The translations under genes and the position numbers were made by a program. The notes beneath the pieces were generated by a model. It searched no databases and was not told where the DNA came from. It was given only the letters and a program-made list of their open reading frames with translations. This document shows, piece by piece, positions 1 through 12,435 of a DNA stretch of 64,000 nucleotides (the stretch's first letter is position 1; every line of letters begins with the position of its first letter). Source of the stretch: Glandiceps talaboti (lineage: Eukaryota > Hemichordata > Enteropneusta > Spengelidae); the NCBI RefSeq assembly GCF_964340395.1, contig NC_135556.1, positions 25,837,723-25,901,722 on the forward strand, in the 5' to 3' direction.

Positions 1-94
1 TCTGCCTGTCTGTCTATCTGTCTATCTGTCTGTCTGTCTGTCTGTGTCTACCTGTCTGTTTGTCTATCTCTCTGCCTGCCTATCTGTCTGTCTA

Positions 95-139
<45 letters not shown>

Positions 140-204
140 GTCTGTCTGCCTGCCTGTCTGTCTATCTGTCTGTCTGTCTCTGTCTGTCTGTCTATCTGTC
201 TGTC

Positions 205-249
<45 letters not shown>

Positions 250-420
250 GTCTACCTGCCTGTTTGTCTATCTCTCTGCCTGCCTATCTGTCTGTCTATC
301 TATCTGTCAGTCTGTCTGTCTGTCTGTCTGTCTGTCTGTGTCTGTCTGCCTGCCTGTCTGTCTATCTGTCTGTCTGTCTCTGTCTGTCTGTCTATCTGTC
401 TGTCTGTCTGTCTCTGTCTA

Positions 421-477
<57 letters not shown>

Positions 478-560
478 GTCTACCTGCCTGTTTGTCTATC
501 TCTCTGCCTGCCTATCTGTCTGCTTGTCTGCCTCCCTGCCCGTCTTTGTCTGTTTGTGTT
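1..560. repeat. TCTG-type compound microsatellite with longer periodicity
   Basis: Tetranucleotide CTGT/CTAT/CTGC repeats run from the window edge. A marker motif, gtgtctacctg followed by tgtttgtctatctctctgcc, recurs at 44, 248 and 476, so blocks of 204 and 228 bp have been duplicated as larger units. The long Cys/Leu/Ser open frames across it are repeat artefacts. Confidence 0.97.
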
Positions 561-819
561 AATGTGTGTATGTAACCAACTTACAGGATGATTATCTTGA
601 TATTTGGTTGGAGTGTATAACTAGGTGGGAAATCTCTCCAATCAATGTGAACACACCATACTTGTATAATTTGCATTAAAAATGTCAGTTTTGGTAAAAT
701 GCTGAAACTCAGAAACTTATTGTTGAATAGGTCTGAAATGGTTTATTCTTAAGGATTCATTGCTGATAAAGCTGACTTTGACATAGCCTGTAAATACTGT
801 CATGGAGGTGATGAGGATA
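561..819. other. unique spacer
   Basis: AT-rich single-copy sequence between two arrays. Nothing recognised. Confidence 0.7.
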
Positions 820-2162
820 TGGGTAATAGGTCTAGGTATAGAGGGGTGGGGGTTGGGGGTAATAGGTCCAAGTATAGAGGGGTGGGGGTTGGGGGTAATA
901 GGTCCAAGTATAGAGGGGTGGGGGTTGGGGGTAATAGGTCCAAGTATAGAGGGGTGGGGGTTGGGGGTAATAGGTCTAGGTATAGAGGGGTGGGGGTTGG
1001 GGGTAATAGGTCCAAGTATAGAGGGGTGGGGGTTGGGGGTAATAGGTCCAAGTATGGAGGGGTGGGGGTTGGGGGTAATAGGTCTATGTATAGAGGGGTG
1101 GGGTTGGGGGTAATAGGTCTATGTATAGAGGGGTGGGGGTTGGGGGTAATAGGTCTAGGTATAGAGGGGTGGGGGTTGGGGGTAATAGGTCTATGTATAG
1201 AGGGGTGGGGGTTGGGGGTAATAGGTCTAAGTATGGAAGGGTGGGGTTGGGGGTAATAGGTCTAGGTATAGAGGGGTGGGGGTTGGGGGTAATAGGTCTA
1301 TGTATAGAGGGGTGGGGGTTGGGGGTAATAGGTCTAAGTATGGAAGGGTGGGGTTGGGGGTAATAGGTCCAAGTATAGAGGGGTGGGGGGGTGGGGGTAA
1401 TAGGTCCAAGTATAGAGGGGTGGGGGTTGGGGGTAATAGGTCTAGGTATAGAGGGGTGGGGGTTGGGGGTAATAGGTCTATGTATAGAGGGGTGGGGGTT
1501 GGGGGTAATAGGTCTATGTATAGAGGGGTGGGGGTTGGGGGTAATAGGTCTAGGTATAGAGGGTGGGGGTTGGGGGTAATAGGTCCAAGTATGGAAGGGT
1601 GGGGTTGGGGGTAATAGGTCTAGGTATAGAGGGGTGGGGGTTGGGGGTAATAGGTCTAAGTATGGAGGGGTGGGGTTGGGGGTAATAGGTCTAGGTATAG
1701 AGGGGTGGGGGTTGGGGGTAATAGGTCCAAGTATGGAAGGGTGGGGTTGGGGGTAATATGTCTAAGTATGGAGGGTTGGGGGTAATAGGTCTAAGTATGG
1801 AGGGGTGGGGGTTGGGGGTAATAGGTCTAAGTATGGAGGGGTGGGGGTTAGGGTTATAGGTCTAAATATGGAGGGGTGGGGTTGGGGGTAATAGGTCTAT
1901 GTATGGAGGGGTGGGGGTTGGGGTTATAGGTCTAAATATGAAGGTGATGGGGATATGGGTAACAGGTTTAGGTATAGAGGGGTGGGGGTTGGGGGTAATA
2001 GGTCTAGGTATAGAGGGGTGGGGGTTGGGGGTAATAGGTCTAGGTATGATGGGGTTGAGGTTAATAGGTCTAAGTATGGAGGGGTGGGGGTTGGGGTAAT
2101 AGGTCTAAATATGGAGGGGTGAGGATGGGGTCATAGGTGCAAGTGTGGAGGGGTGGTGGTTG
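820..2162. repeat. 36-bp G-rich minisatellite, about 37 units
   Basis: Each unit has a variable half (ataggtcNaNgtatNgagg) and a G-rich half (gggtgggggttgggggta). Variants differ mainly at tccaag, tctagg, tctatg and tctaag, and are mixed along the array. The last few units are more diverged (gatgaggatatggg types). Because 36 is a multiple of three, several frames stay open on both strands; these are not genes. The G half has four close G runs and fits an intramolecular G-quadruplex. Confidence 0.97.
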
Positions 2163-3706
2163 GGATGACAGTTCTGTGTTACTTCAACATTTCATAACAG
2201 GATGGAGGCTATTCATCACAAACTGAAAAAAATGTGTTGTTCTCTGAAGCATATCACCAATTTTATTAAATTACATAATTACAATTGAATTTTTTAGCTC
2301 TGCTAAGTGGAGCTTAATGGTTAGGTTTACTCTCCTTAATTGTCTATTGTATGTCAACTTTTTCTGTTTTCATCTTCTCCGAAACCAGATGTCGGAATGC
2401 TTTGATATAAAGTGTGTATGTGCCTTGGAGGGAGTCTATTCAGATTTGTTCATGTCAAGTTTATATGAATCATTTTCTGTTTTAAGTAAATTGTTGGGTC
2501 AAAACAAAACCATGCCCATAGGAACAGCCAAATGGTGGTGCATATTGCAAAGATGATAACATTGTTGGGTTGGCAAGTGAATAAACATTCAAAAAGTTAT
2601 GCAAATGTGTGTAGCAACAAGATCATGCCCATAGAAACAGTCAAATGATGATGTATATTGCAAACATAAATACAGGGATGGGAAGATAAATAAATAACAT
2701 TCAAAAATCTATACAGATATGCCTAGCAACATGACATCAATTTTGGAAGAGTTAGTGGTTTCTTTCCTTATATGTTTTGTTAAGTTTTAGATTACCATTC
2801 AAACTTTTATTGTATTGCATTTCGGAAGTTTCTGCACTTTGGTGATGAAATTGAAATATGAGTCACCCAAGCGGCTTATTATGAGGATAATTCCTTGTAT
2901 AATTTATTATTAAATCACCAAATGATATGTAAAGCTCAACTTGATACTATGGTGTGTTGAGGAATCATGTTACATAATTAGGGATAAGGGATACAAGACA
3001 CATGGGTATAAACGAGATGTAGAAAACCGATTATCCAAGTTCATTTCACATCTTTGCAGACCCAGAGGGATATAGTTTTCAATGACAATGTGTTTTAGGC
3101 CTGTGGTGTTGTGTTCAAACTTGTTAGCTGGCACAGTACTGGAATTGAATTGTTGTCATGAGTAAACTAGTAAATGTCTCAAAATAATTAGAACATCTGC
3201 CCTAAGCCACCTTAGGTGTCATTGACCATCCTAGAATTAAGACTCCTTCCATATTGTCACAAAGTTAAAAGTCTGTCTTCAGTGTTGAAGTCTTTGACAA
3301 GCATAGAAATAAGATTTAATTTCAAATGTCACGAAATGATCAGAGTATCTGTCGTAAGATACTTTCAATGTCAATATTATTAAAGCCTCACTTTTGTTAT
3401 TCATTAATTTTAGCGGCAAGTCCTCAATTCTACTACCATTTGTTTACTATCGCTTTATATCACTTCGCTTTTCGTCAAGACGCAACCCATATTGTAGGTA
3501 AGTAGCTGTTTGTTTCACTATGTATACATCAAGACACAACCCATATTTTATACTTGCTTACTACTGTTTTAAATCACTTCTCTATGAGATAGAAGAAGTG
3601 TCACTAACAAAATGTCTTGATAGCAAAGCAATACAATTTTGCACATTGTTTAGTCTAAATAGTCACAAAGTGTCAATCACATGATCATTTGCATATCTAT
3701 ACTGAT
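2163..3706. other. gene-free stretch
   Basis: AT-rich intergenic sequence. I see no exon, RNA gene or repeat worth naming, apart from two similar segments of roughly 110 bp near 2490-2600 and 2600-2720 that share catgcccatagNaacag and atattgcaaa. Confidence 0.6.
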
Positions 3707-3948
3707 TTGTCAACAAACTACACCACTGTTAGTTTTATAGATAAATTTGTCAACAAACTACACCACTGTTAGTTTTATAGATAAATTTGTCAACAAACTA
3801 CACCACTGTTAGTTTTATAGATAAATTTGTCAACAAACTACACCACTGTTAGTTTTATAGATAAATTTGTCAACAAACTACACCACTGTTAGTTTTATAG
3901 ATAAATTTGTCAACAAACTACACCACTGTTAGTTTTATAGATAAATTT
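3707..3948. repeat. 40-bp tandem repeat, six units
   Basis: Six consecutive 40-bp units beginning ttgtcaacaaactacaccac appear identical to one another, which points to very recent expansion. Confidence 0.98.
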
Positions 3949-4202
3949 GCTATCAATCAGAACCCAAATTGTAGTGTGGTGACGGTCAAAAACAGACTCT
4001 TTACCATGTCTGATATAACTTGTTTATCTTTTTTGTTATTAGAGTAATATTTCATGAAATGAGAGTGTATGCTGAAAACTTCAGTCGCGGGCCAAGCTGT
4101 CCTGGTTTCCTACGTAACATCATCTACAAATCCATAGTACTGCTAGAAAAACTGGCACCAATACCTCCACCTGTACCACAAAGCTGATAAGTTCTGGTTC
4201 AA

Positions 4203-4320
4203 AGTTAACACACACACAGACAGACAGACAGACAGACACAGACAGACAGACAGACACAGACAGACAGACACACACACACACACACACACACATACATACA
4301 CACATACACACACATACAAC
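4203..4320. repeat. CACA/CAGA microsatellite
   Basis: A run of CA with CAGA and CATA interruptions. Confidence 0.95.
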
Positions 4321-5690
4321 CCACATTTCTCTTCAAACTTCAGAATTATTTGATGTATTAACAGGAGATGTCACATAAATCATAAATGTTCACATGAAGG
4401 CAGGATTCAGTTGTGAAAGTTTTTCAAAATATTTGTAAGCGATATGTATTTATATCTTAATATTTTGGTCTGTGTGATAACTGTTATTATTATTATCATT
4501 ATCAGTCAGTGTGTAATTACTAATTTTCACATTTTATCACGACACAAACAAATGTACTTGTACCAAACCAAGATATTTGAACATTTCTTATAAAGAGTAT
4601 GCATTATTAAAATGGACATGCACATCAAAAACTTTGTGTAATTTGTATTAAATTCAAACTATTTTACTGTCTTCACTTGTCAAGGTAAAGGGTTTCTTAG
4701 GTGAAAGGTCATGATGGGGTGACCTTTGACATGTTGATGGACTACATCAGAAATAATTTATGTTGATTTACAGATATCTGCACATCACCAGCCTTGCATG
4801 TATCATGCGTTGCTTGTTCCCAGTAATATGTTCACAAAAAGATGTGAACTTTTTGAGATCTATGTAACAGTGACATTTACGAACAGTTTGTTTCATGGTG
4901 TTAGTTTGGAAAACAACCTAGAGGGCTTGTATAATCCAGGATCACACTTCTATTTCACAACTTATTTGAAATCAGGACTCACTTGGACAGGCTTGAAATA
5001 GCCATAAGTCTTAAAATGGACACTACAGGGTCTAGCAGAAGGCCTATAATGGAAAGTAGAAGAAAAATAAACATTGCCACAAGTTTTATTGATAAAACCA
5101 TGGTTTAGTTCACCCAATTTGATTTGAAGTTGTTTCTTGTAAATGAATGAATGATGGTGTCAGTGTAAAGTCCAGACTAGTGTGGGCCACTGACTGCTTG
5201 ATTGAAAGCTGTCATTTACAAGAACAGACCCAACTTACATATCAGTGAAATTACTGACAGTATTAAAGGGTCTTTGTCAAATAAATCACTTTACTGTCAA
5301 GTTCCTGTACAAATAATCAGAAAATTTATGAAATGAAAGTTTGATATGAATGTAAATAACCTATGTGTGAATTCTTAGTACAATTCTTAAATGAATTATT
5401 TATATGTTGTACTACGTAAAATGGCTGCCAAGTCAAAGATGGTGGAAAAGTGTTTATTTTTTTGTTTATATTATCTAGATGCCAATCATCTTACATATTA
5501 GATTTAATGTATTTCTGCATTTTGTTGTGCCTCTTGAAAGATATCAAATCTATGAGACATTGTTTTGTTCCCAAATTCTGCAAAGTTGTAACTTGACAAC
5601 ATGTAAAAAATATATATATAGGAAAAGACATGTTTTTTTAATGTTGGTCATGTTGTGGATATTTCTGTTCAAATTACTCTACAGAAGTTG
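4321..5690. other. gene-free stretch with one inverted repeat
   Basis: AT-rich. The only structure noted is the inverted AGGTCA pair at 4704-4727, given separately. Confidence 0.55.
4704..4727. promoter_or_regulatory. inverted AAAGGTCA pair, 8-bp spacer
   Basis: AAAGGTCA at 4704-4711 and its exact reverse complement TGACCTTT at 4720-4727. Nuclear-receptor half-sites in an inverted arrangement are known binding sites, though an 8-bp spacer is not classical. Function unproven. Confidence 0.3.
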
Positions 5691-5834
5691 TGAACGTTTA
5701 GTTGTATGAATGATCAAGATGTGAAGTAAGTTTGATGTGAACGTTAAGTTGTATGAATGATCAAGATGTGAAGTAAGTTTGATGTGAACGTTAAGTTGTA
5801 TGAATGATCAAGATGTGAAGTAAGTTTGATGTTG
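5691..5834. repeat. 47-bp tandem repeat, three units
   Basis: Three near-identical units containing gttgtatgaatgatcaagat and gtgaagtaagtttgat. Confidence 0.95.
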
Positions 5835-6134
5835 GAAAAAGGTCAGAACAGTGTAGGTGGACTTGAAAACCTAACATTTCTTTAAAAAATTGTTAGTATA
5901 TAATGCCCTCTTTTCTTTAGATCATTCATACTTGCAAGCGGGGTTATTAGTTTGTAAAACTGACTTCTAACTATTAAATTAATAAGTTGTGTCCAGTGTT
6001 CTATGAACAGGAAATCACAATTTACACTTCTGTGTATTAACTAGATATGGTATGACGTATATTTATACCACCGATCATCCACAAGCCAAGTTATTGTCTG
6101 TGAACAGAAAATATGGATTATATATCCTGGTAGT

Positions 6135-6295
6135 TTTACATCACAACAACCTTTATCTATGTCATTGGTTCTGTGGTTCTACATCACAACAACCTGTGTC
6201 TATGTCATTGGTTCTGTGGTTCTACATCACAACAACCTGTGTCTATGTCATTGGTTATGTGGTTCTACATCACAACAACCTGTGTTTAAGTGAGT
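6135..6295. repeat. 43-bp tandem repeat, about 3.7 units
   Basis: Units start tacatcacaacaacct and end in ggttctgtggttc. The last unit is diverged. Confidence 0.93.
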
Positions 6296-7056
6296 GGTTC
6301 TGCAGTGCTCCAAGTATGAGTTAAAACATTCCAAATTGCCATTATCCAATTTTTCCCAAGTTATTCTGGAAAATACTTATGACCCAAGGGTTTTATCCTG
6401 CTGATCTAGTGTCTCTGGGTGACAGTGCCTCCTAAGTCACTCATATTTTCCTTGGCTGAACGAAGACAAATATTGGGGAATAATGCCAAATTGTACTCCA
6501 TTTCTGGATATGCCTTTGAAGTGCCTGTGGATTTCCTCTACAGGGTGGCACAAATGGAGTTTTATATAATGACTTATTGATTGTATTGCTTTGTTATGTC
6601 AGCACCGTGGGAAGCGAATTGCTCACAAAACATGAAACCCATCAAGGAGAATGCCACAGAAATCACAACTAAGATCCACACAAAGTCATATACATCACTC
6701 ATTAATTTCAGTTACCCCTTCATTGAAATTAAAACACTGCATGTGAAAATAGCAAAGTATGACGACAAAAAAACAACCTGTCAGAAGATGAGCATTATGG
6801 AATAGAGTATAGATGTGTTATTCAGTTGGATATCGAGCAACAACACTGGATGTAGTAACTATGTACAGAGAGTAAAGGAAAGAAAAAAGGAACTGAAAAA
6901 AAATGAAAGTGTCTTTTTTGAGAAGGGTATATGTTCTATTAAATGTACTAAATATTTTGTGTATTTTACTACATACAGATTATGCTACATGTAAAAAGAG
7001 ATGTTTTGAGTGAATTAAAATTATTTGTATTCTTGACTATCTTGGATTGATAGTAA
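6296..7056. other. gene-free stretch
   Basis: AT-rich single-copy sequence. Nothing recognised. Confidence 0.6.
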
Positions 7057-7490
7057 TTGTAGATATTGTGTTTGCAGTATTGTCAAAATCATTGGTACAT
7101 ATTGTGTATGCAGTATTGTCAAAATCATTGGTAGGCATTGTGTATACAGTATTGTCAAAATCATTGGTAGGTATTGTGTATACAGTACTGTCAAAATCAT
7201 TGGTAGGTATTGTGTTTGCAGTATTGTCAAAATCATTGATAGGTATTGTGTATACAGTATTGTCAAAATCATTGATAGGTATTGTGTATACAGTATTGTC
7301 AAAATCATTGGTAGGTATTGTGTATACAGTACTGTCAAAATCATTAGTACGTATTGTGTATACAGTATTGTCAAAATCATTGGTAGGTATTGTGTATACA
7401 GTACTGTCAAAATCATTAGTACGTATTGTGTATACAGTACTGTCAAAATCATTAGTACGTATTGTGTATACAGTACTGTCAAAATTATTG
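7057..7490. repeat. 36-bp tandem repeat, 12 units
   Basis: Units contain attgtgtatacagtaNtgtc and aaaatcattggtaggt. The period of 12 codons and the lack of stops keep frames open on both strands (for example 7047-7550 plus and 7037-7738 minus). The minus frame continues about 82 codons into unique sequence, but there is no other coding evidence. Confidence 0.97.
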
Positions 7491-8864
7491 TCAAATAGCG
7501 TAGTTCTTGGTGTCTTTATATTTTTCTTGAGACAACAAATTTTGTGGTAGAAATATAAATCTGTTCTTAGCAGAAATTGATTAAAACTTTGTATGCAATC
7601 TTGAAACCAGTGATTTCTTGCCAAGTACTTTTCATTATTCTGAAGAATATTTGTGACTACAAAACTAGTGTTCTGAGCAAGAAAGTGATAAAACTTGTAG
7701 AAATCTTTCTTTTTTTTATACATTGTTGACATAGTCAAAGTTCCTTAATATTCAGCAAACACCAAATGGTGACAAAATCAGGGTGTAAAATGAAAAGGTG
7801 TCCTGAAATAGCTTTTCACATCAAATTTATGTAGTGATTTCAGGTTTTGTTTGTGATTTTTTTTATTGTTTTGTACATTTGTACCTGTCAGTATTATATC
7901 AAGTTACTATTCTATATTAATACTCTATTAATGTTGTGCAATAATCTAAACCCACATAGCTCTACAAATTGGTACACATGTACATGTAGTATACACTTGA
8001 TTTTCTAAAATAGAAAACTACATTTTTCACAATCTACAGCAAGTGTTATTTTTTTAGTGTCAATGTAGTTAATTTCAGTAAAGTAATGTTCAATAAATTC
8101 TCCATATCACTTTACATTGTAATAGTTTTTCTGTCACCACTTCAGGAGTGGGTTTCCTAGGATAGCATCCCAGGGACTTGGTTATCTGATGTGATATAAG
8201 AGTTCGACATTGTAAAGCCAGACAGCCAAGTTTCTGGGCAACCTGAATAAATCTTATGACTATGGTAGCTGAGTACTGATTGGCTGTTCTGAAGTTTCAT
8301 ATGCAATGAGCTAATGCTGATTGGCTAGTGTGCAGATGTACTTAAGCTGTGATTGGTCATCACGAATGTACTTTAGACGTGATTGGTCATCACATAGATG
8401 TACTTTATAGATCAGTTGTAATAGATCAAACTCCACTATCAGCATACAATAGTGAATCAGGTATTACTCTATAGAACAAATTGAAAAATTGAGATGCACT
8501 ATCTTTGAGAAAAAAAGTAAATGGTATTTTCTGAGATTGTGACATTTGTTCAGAGTATGTATGAATTTTCTTTGTATTTTTGGCCGATGGCCATTAAGTA
8601 TAATAAAGTTATCATGACCATGACCATGGAAAAAAATTGAGATAGCATCTCTAAAAAGAAGCATGGTTAGGTCTCTAGTTACACATGGAGGGTCCTAGTA
8701 ACTATGTCATTTTCCTAGCAAATTTCTAGTTTGTTCAACCTCTGAAAACCTTGCATAGTGTAGATGTCACCCAATCAGGTTAAAATCTGCTTCAGCTTGA
8801 TTTGTTTATATCCTGCACTGCACCACCCCCACTCAATAGAGCCAGGGATATTCTGTCTTCACTG
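7491..8864. other. gene-free stretch
   Basis: AT-rich. A short set of tgattggtcatcac and gctgattggct motifs recurs at 8275-8400. No gene recognised. Confidence 0.6.
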
Positions 8865-9572
8865 CCCCCTCTTGATAGAGCTGTGTAGGTTCTGTCTGTG
8901 CTACCCCCTCTCAATGTATCTGTGTATGTTGTTTTCACTGCCCCCTCTCAATAGAGCTGTGTAGGTTCTGTCTGTGCTACCCCCTCTCAATGTATCTGTG
9001 TATGTTGTTTTCACTGCCCCCTCTCAATAGAGCTGTGTAGGTGCTGTCTTTGCTACCCCCTCTCAATGTAGCTGTGTATGTTGTTTTCACTGCCCCCTCT
9101 CAATAGAGCTGTGTAGGTTCTGTCTGCTACCCCCTCTCAATGTAGCTGTGTAGGTTATTTTCACTGCCCCCTCTCAATAGAGCTGTGTAGGTGCTGTCTT
9201 TGCTACCCCCTCTCAATGTAGCTGTGTAGGTTATTTTCACTGCCCCCTCTCAATAGAGCTGTGTAGGTTCTGTCTGTGCTACCCCCTCTCAATGTAGCTG
9301 TGCATGTTGTTTTCACTGCCCCCTCGTGATAGAGCTGTGTAGGTTCTGTCTGTGCTACCCCCTCTCAATGTATCTGTGTAGGTTCTGTCTGTGCTACCCC
9401 CCTCTCAATGTAGCTGTGTAGGTTCTGTCTGTGCTACCCCCCTCTCAATGTAGCTGTGTAGGTTCTGTCTGTGCTACCCCCCTCTCAATGTAGCTGTGTA
9501 GGTTCTGTCTGTGCTACCCCCCTCTCAATGTAGCTGTGTAGGTTCTGTCTGTGCTAACCCCCCCCCCCCCTC
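8865..9572. repeat. Minisatellite of 38-40-bp units, first as dimers then as monomers
   Basis: From 8865 to about 9330 two related unit types alternate with a period of about 77 bp: one carries gtgctaccccctctcaatgt and the other ttttcactgccccctctcaa. From about 9360 the array switches to a homogeneous 40-bp monomer (gtagctgtgtaggttctgtc) and ends in a C run. The switch shows two separate expansion steps. Confidence 0.95.
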
Positions 9573-10640
9573 TCAGTGAGAATAACTTTATAATCCCTGA
9601 TTATCCATTCTCACAAGCCAGCACATACCTTTCTGCAATCAACTAAACAGGGAATATGTGTGAGGTAGCTGTGACATAAAGAGGACAGTGGTTTATGACA
9701 GTAAACTTTAATAAGCCTGAGGTCTGTTAATGTGGATTATGAATACTGGAATAGGATACCAACATGAAGAAGCTTGGTTACTTCCTGTTCTCTTTTCAAC
9801 ATCTGTACTTGCACTAGTAATTTGTTCACAGATTCTTCTCCCTAGACCATGTCGTTCAGCCCATGCTTACAATTGTAAAGTGCATGGTACATCCAGGCAC
9901 AAAGACCAATAACCATAATTCATATTGAGAGATTATATATACAAATATATACCTTTCTTTTCTTCCAAAGCATATACTAAATTAAAGATTAAATAGGATC
10001 AGAAATTTCAAGAATTTTTATTGGGCTGTATTTTTAGTATGACAAGAACACTACATATATTGTATATGACTGCTGAAGAAAGTCCAATTATAAATCTATA
10101 GTTTTATACACCTTGAATAGGAATGTAAATTCTGTAGCAGTCCTCCGGATAGTTTAGGCCCTCTATTGGGTACACTGGAAGCGATGATCATTGTGTGTGT
10201 GTGACTGAGTGTGTGCATGCATGTGTTCACTTGTATATTCTAGACAGATTATATACACACTTTTTCATGTCCACAATTACATGACATTATGTTTTAATAG
10301 TGAAATGTAAGAATTTCTTGGGGGTGCAAGGTTTTTAGAGGGGGTGGGTGGGGATGGTTCCGTGCATTCTTGACTGATGTGCAATCCTACTTTTCAATGA
10401 AAGCTTTGACCACAATTAGATGGTCAAACAGAATTTCTGAGGGTGGGGTGTGGTAATCTCACATGATGATTCAATGTTACATGACTATATATATTAAGTA
10501 AACCCTACCAGTCAATCATGTGTTTAATATCAAGACTAAAGTGTAAATTGTAAAATGTTTTAGGTTTTCTCTACTAGTAGTATAACTTGGATCAACATTC
10601 TGGCAATGATGAAATATACAGTTCAAGGTTTGTAAGTTCT
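9573..10640. other. gene-free stretch
   Basis: AT-rich with a short GT run (10190-10215) and G-rich patches (10320-10350). No gene recognised. Confidence 0.6.
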
Positions 10641-11089
10641 GTCATGGTTATGTATGTATGTATACATACATACATATATACATACATACATACATACATA
10701 CATACATACATACATACATACATACATACATACATACATACATACACACACACATACATACATACATACATACATACATACACACATACACACATGCATG
10801 CATGCATGCATGCATGCATGCATGCATGCATGCATACATACATACATACATACATACATACATACATACATACATACATACATACATACATACATACATA
10901 CATACATACATACATCATACATACATACATACATACATCATACGTGTGTGCGTGCGTGCGTGCGTACGTACGTACGTACGTATACATACATACATACATA
11001 CATACATACATACATACCTACCTACCTACCTACATCATACATACATACATACATACGTACGTACGTACGTACGTACGTACGTACGTACG

Positions 11090-11155
<66 letters not shown>
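10641..11155. repeat. Segmented CATA/CATG/CGTA/CCTA/CA microsatellite
   Basis: Blocks of pure tetranucleotides follow one another with sharp borders: CATA, a CATG block (about 10794-10832), CATA, GTGC/GTAC (10945-10980), CATA, CCTA (about 11018-11032), CGTA (about 11054-11092), then CA (11104-11150). The Tyr/Ile/His/Thr open frames here are artefacts. Confidence 0.97.
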
Positions 11156-11183
11156 TAACACAAAGTTATTTACAAAGTATATC

Positions 11184-11189
11184 TTTATT
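11184..11189 (-). terminator. candidate distal polyadenylation signal
   Basis: Minus-strand AATAAA located just before the CATA microsatellite. If used by the exon G isoform, the 3' UTR would be about 3.9 kb, which is plausible for a developmental regulator. It is inferred from the motif alone. Confidence 0.25.
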
Positions 11190-11874
11190 TGGTGATTTGT
11201 GTTATAAATTAAAAGTTGTAAAATAGGAGACCATATCTAGATTCCTTCTATTTTTTTTAGTACATTTACACAAGTAATGCTAATGCTGGCATCTGAATAA
11301 CAACACTCTTACTTTAAGAGATTTTTTTATCTAAATCTACCAGGTACAAAAAAAAAGTTAAACAAAGCAACACATTGACAGTAAAAGCGAACAAATGACT
11401 TCTTTTGCTGCAAAAATATACCAATCTAACTAAGAGCATTTCTTGTCACAGGTAAAATGTTTGCAACTTTGAACATAAAGAACTAGAATATATCTACCTA
11501 CAAACTTAGTATTCATAAAAAATGCATTCCAGAGCATCATGGGAGTTATCCAAAGCATGATGGGATGTCTACATACAGCAAAGGATTCTGGGAATGCATG
11601 AAATAAACATCAGTACTGACCTGAGATCTAAATACAAATACTTTTTTTCAGACGGCAGTTGAATAATAAAAAATATCACATGCATAATTGTATCTGTATA
11701 AAATAAAATAAAATAAAAAATACAATTTCAATGTGCAATTCAGGGACTGCAGCTTGTGGCCACAAAGTAGCTAGAGGTCACACAATATCTTCCAATACTG
11801 AACCCCACAAAAAACAATGATAATAAGATAAAATATTCATGATAAAATACTGGGACTGTTTTCACCCCAAATAA

Positions 11875-11887
11875 TGACCTTTGACCT
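11875..11887. promoter_or_regulatory. perfect DR1 nuclear-receptor site
   Basis: TGACCTTTGACCT reads AGGTCAAAGGTCA on the minus strand, two half-sites one base apart. DR1 is the known target of RXR, HNF4 and COUP-TF type receptors. It may be a chance match. Confidence 0.35.
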
Positions 11888-12111
11888 TATAATTGAGATG
11901 TGTAAGTAACAGATTGTGAAAAATAGATCACTCTGTAGACAACAAATTAGTTCATACTCTTTCACAAATATATTTTACAGTTTAGTTTGAATATGCAATA
12001 ATTTTTAGTTGGCCTAAGAAACTACTAAGAATGGTTTTCAGCGTGAAAGTGAGTGAAAATTGTGTCTGTGGTCAGTATACAATATTTAGCACCACAGAAT
12101 ATTTAGTGTAC

Positions 12112-12256
12112 ATGTATGTATGTATGTATGTCTGTCTGTCTGTATGTATGCATGCGTGCGTGCGTGCGTATGTATATGCGTATGTATGTATGTATGTATG
12201 TATGTATGTATGTGCGTATGTATGTGTGTATGGATGTGCGTGTGCATGTATGTATG

Positions 12257-12287
<31 letters not shown>

Positions 12288-12288
12288 T
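12112..12288. repeat. GTAT microsatellite
   Basis: TGTA-type tetranucleotides with GTCT, GCGT and GTGC interruptions. Confidence 0.96.
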
Positions 12289-12400
12289 CTATCATCACTG
12301 ACTAACATTATAAAGTCTATACTTACAGTTGCTGGAGTGTACTAGTTTGAAAACCAATGTGCCACACACAAACCACTGCTAACGTAGGACTAACACTACA

Positions 12401-12433
<33 letters not shown>
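12401..12433. repeat. GT dinucleotide run
   Basis: An uninterrupted GT repeat of about 33 bases. Confidence 0.96.

Positions 12434-12435
<2 letters not shown>

Noticed and set aside
44-575. Long Cys/Leu/Ser open frames of 171-172 residues
   Set aside because: They are pure translation of a TCTG microsatellite in two frames, with no coding features.
800-1614. Gly-rich plus frames and Pro-rich minus frames
   Set aside because: The 36-bp repeat has a period divisible by three and few stops, so all frames stay open together.
10587-11226. Tyr/Ile/His/Thr-rich frames up to 202 residues on both strands
   Set aside because: Microsatellite translation in several frames at once.
11535-11600. Staf/ZNF143-like ggattctgggaatgc motif and neighbouring atgggagt/atgggatg words
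   Set aside because: Single partial match in a probable UTR or flank. Too weak to call a promoter.
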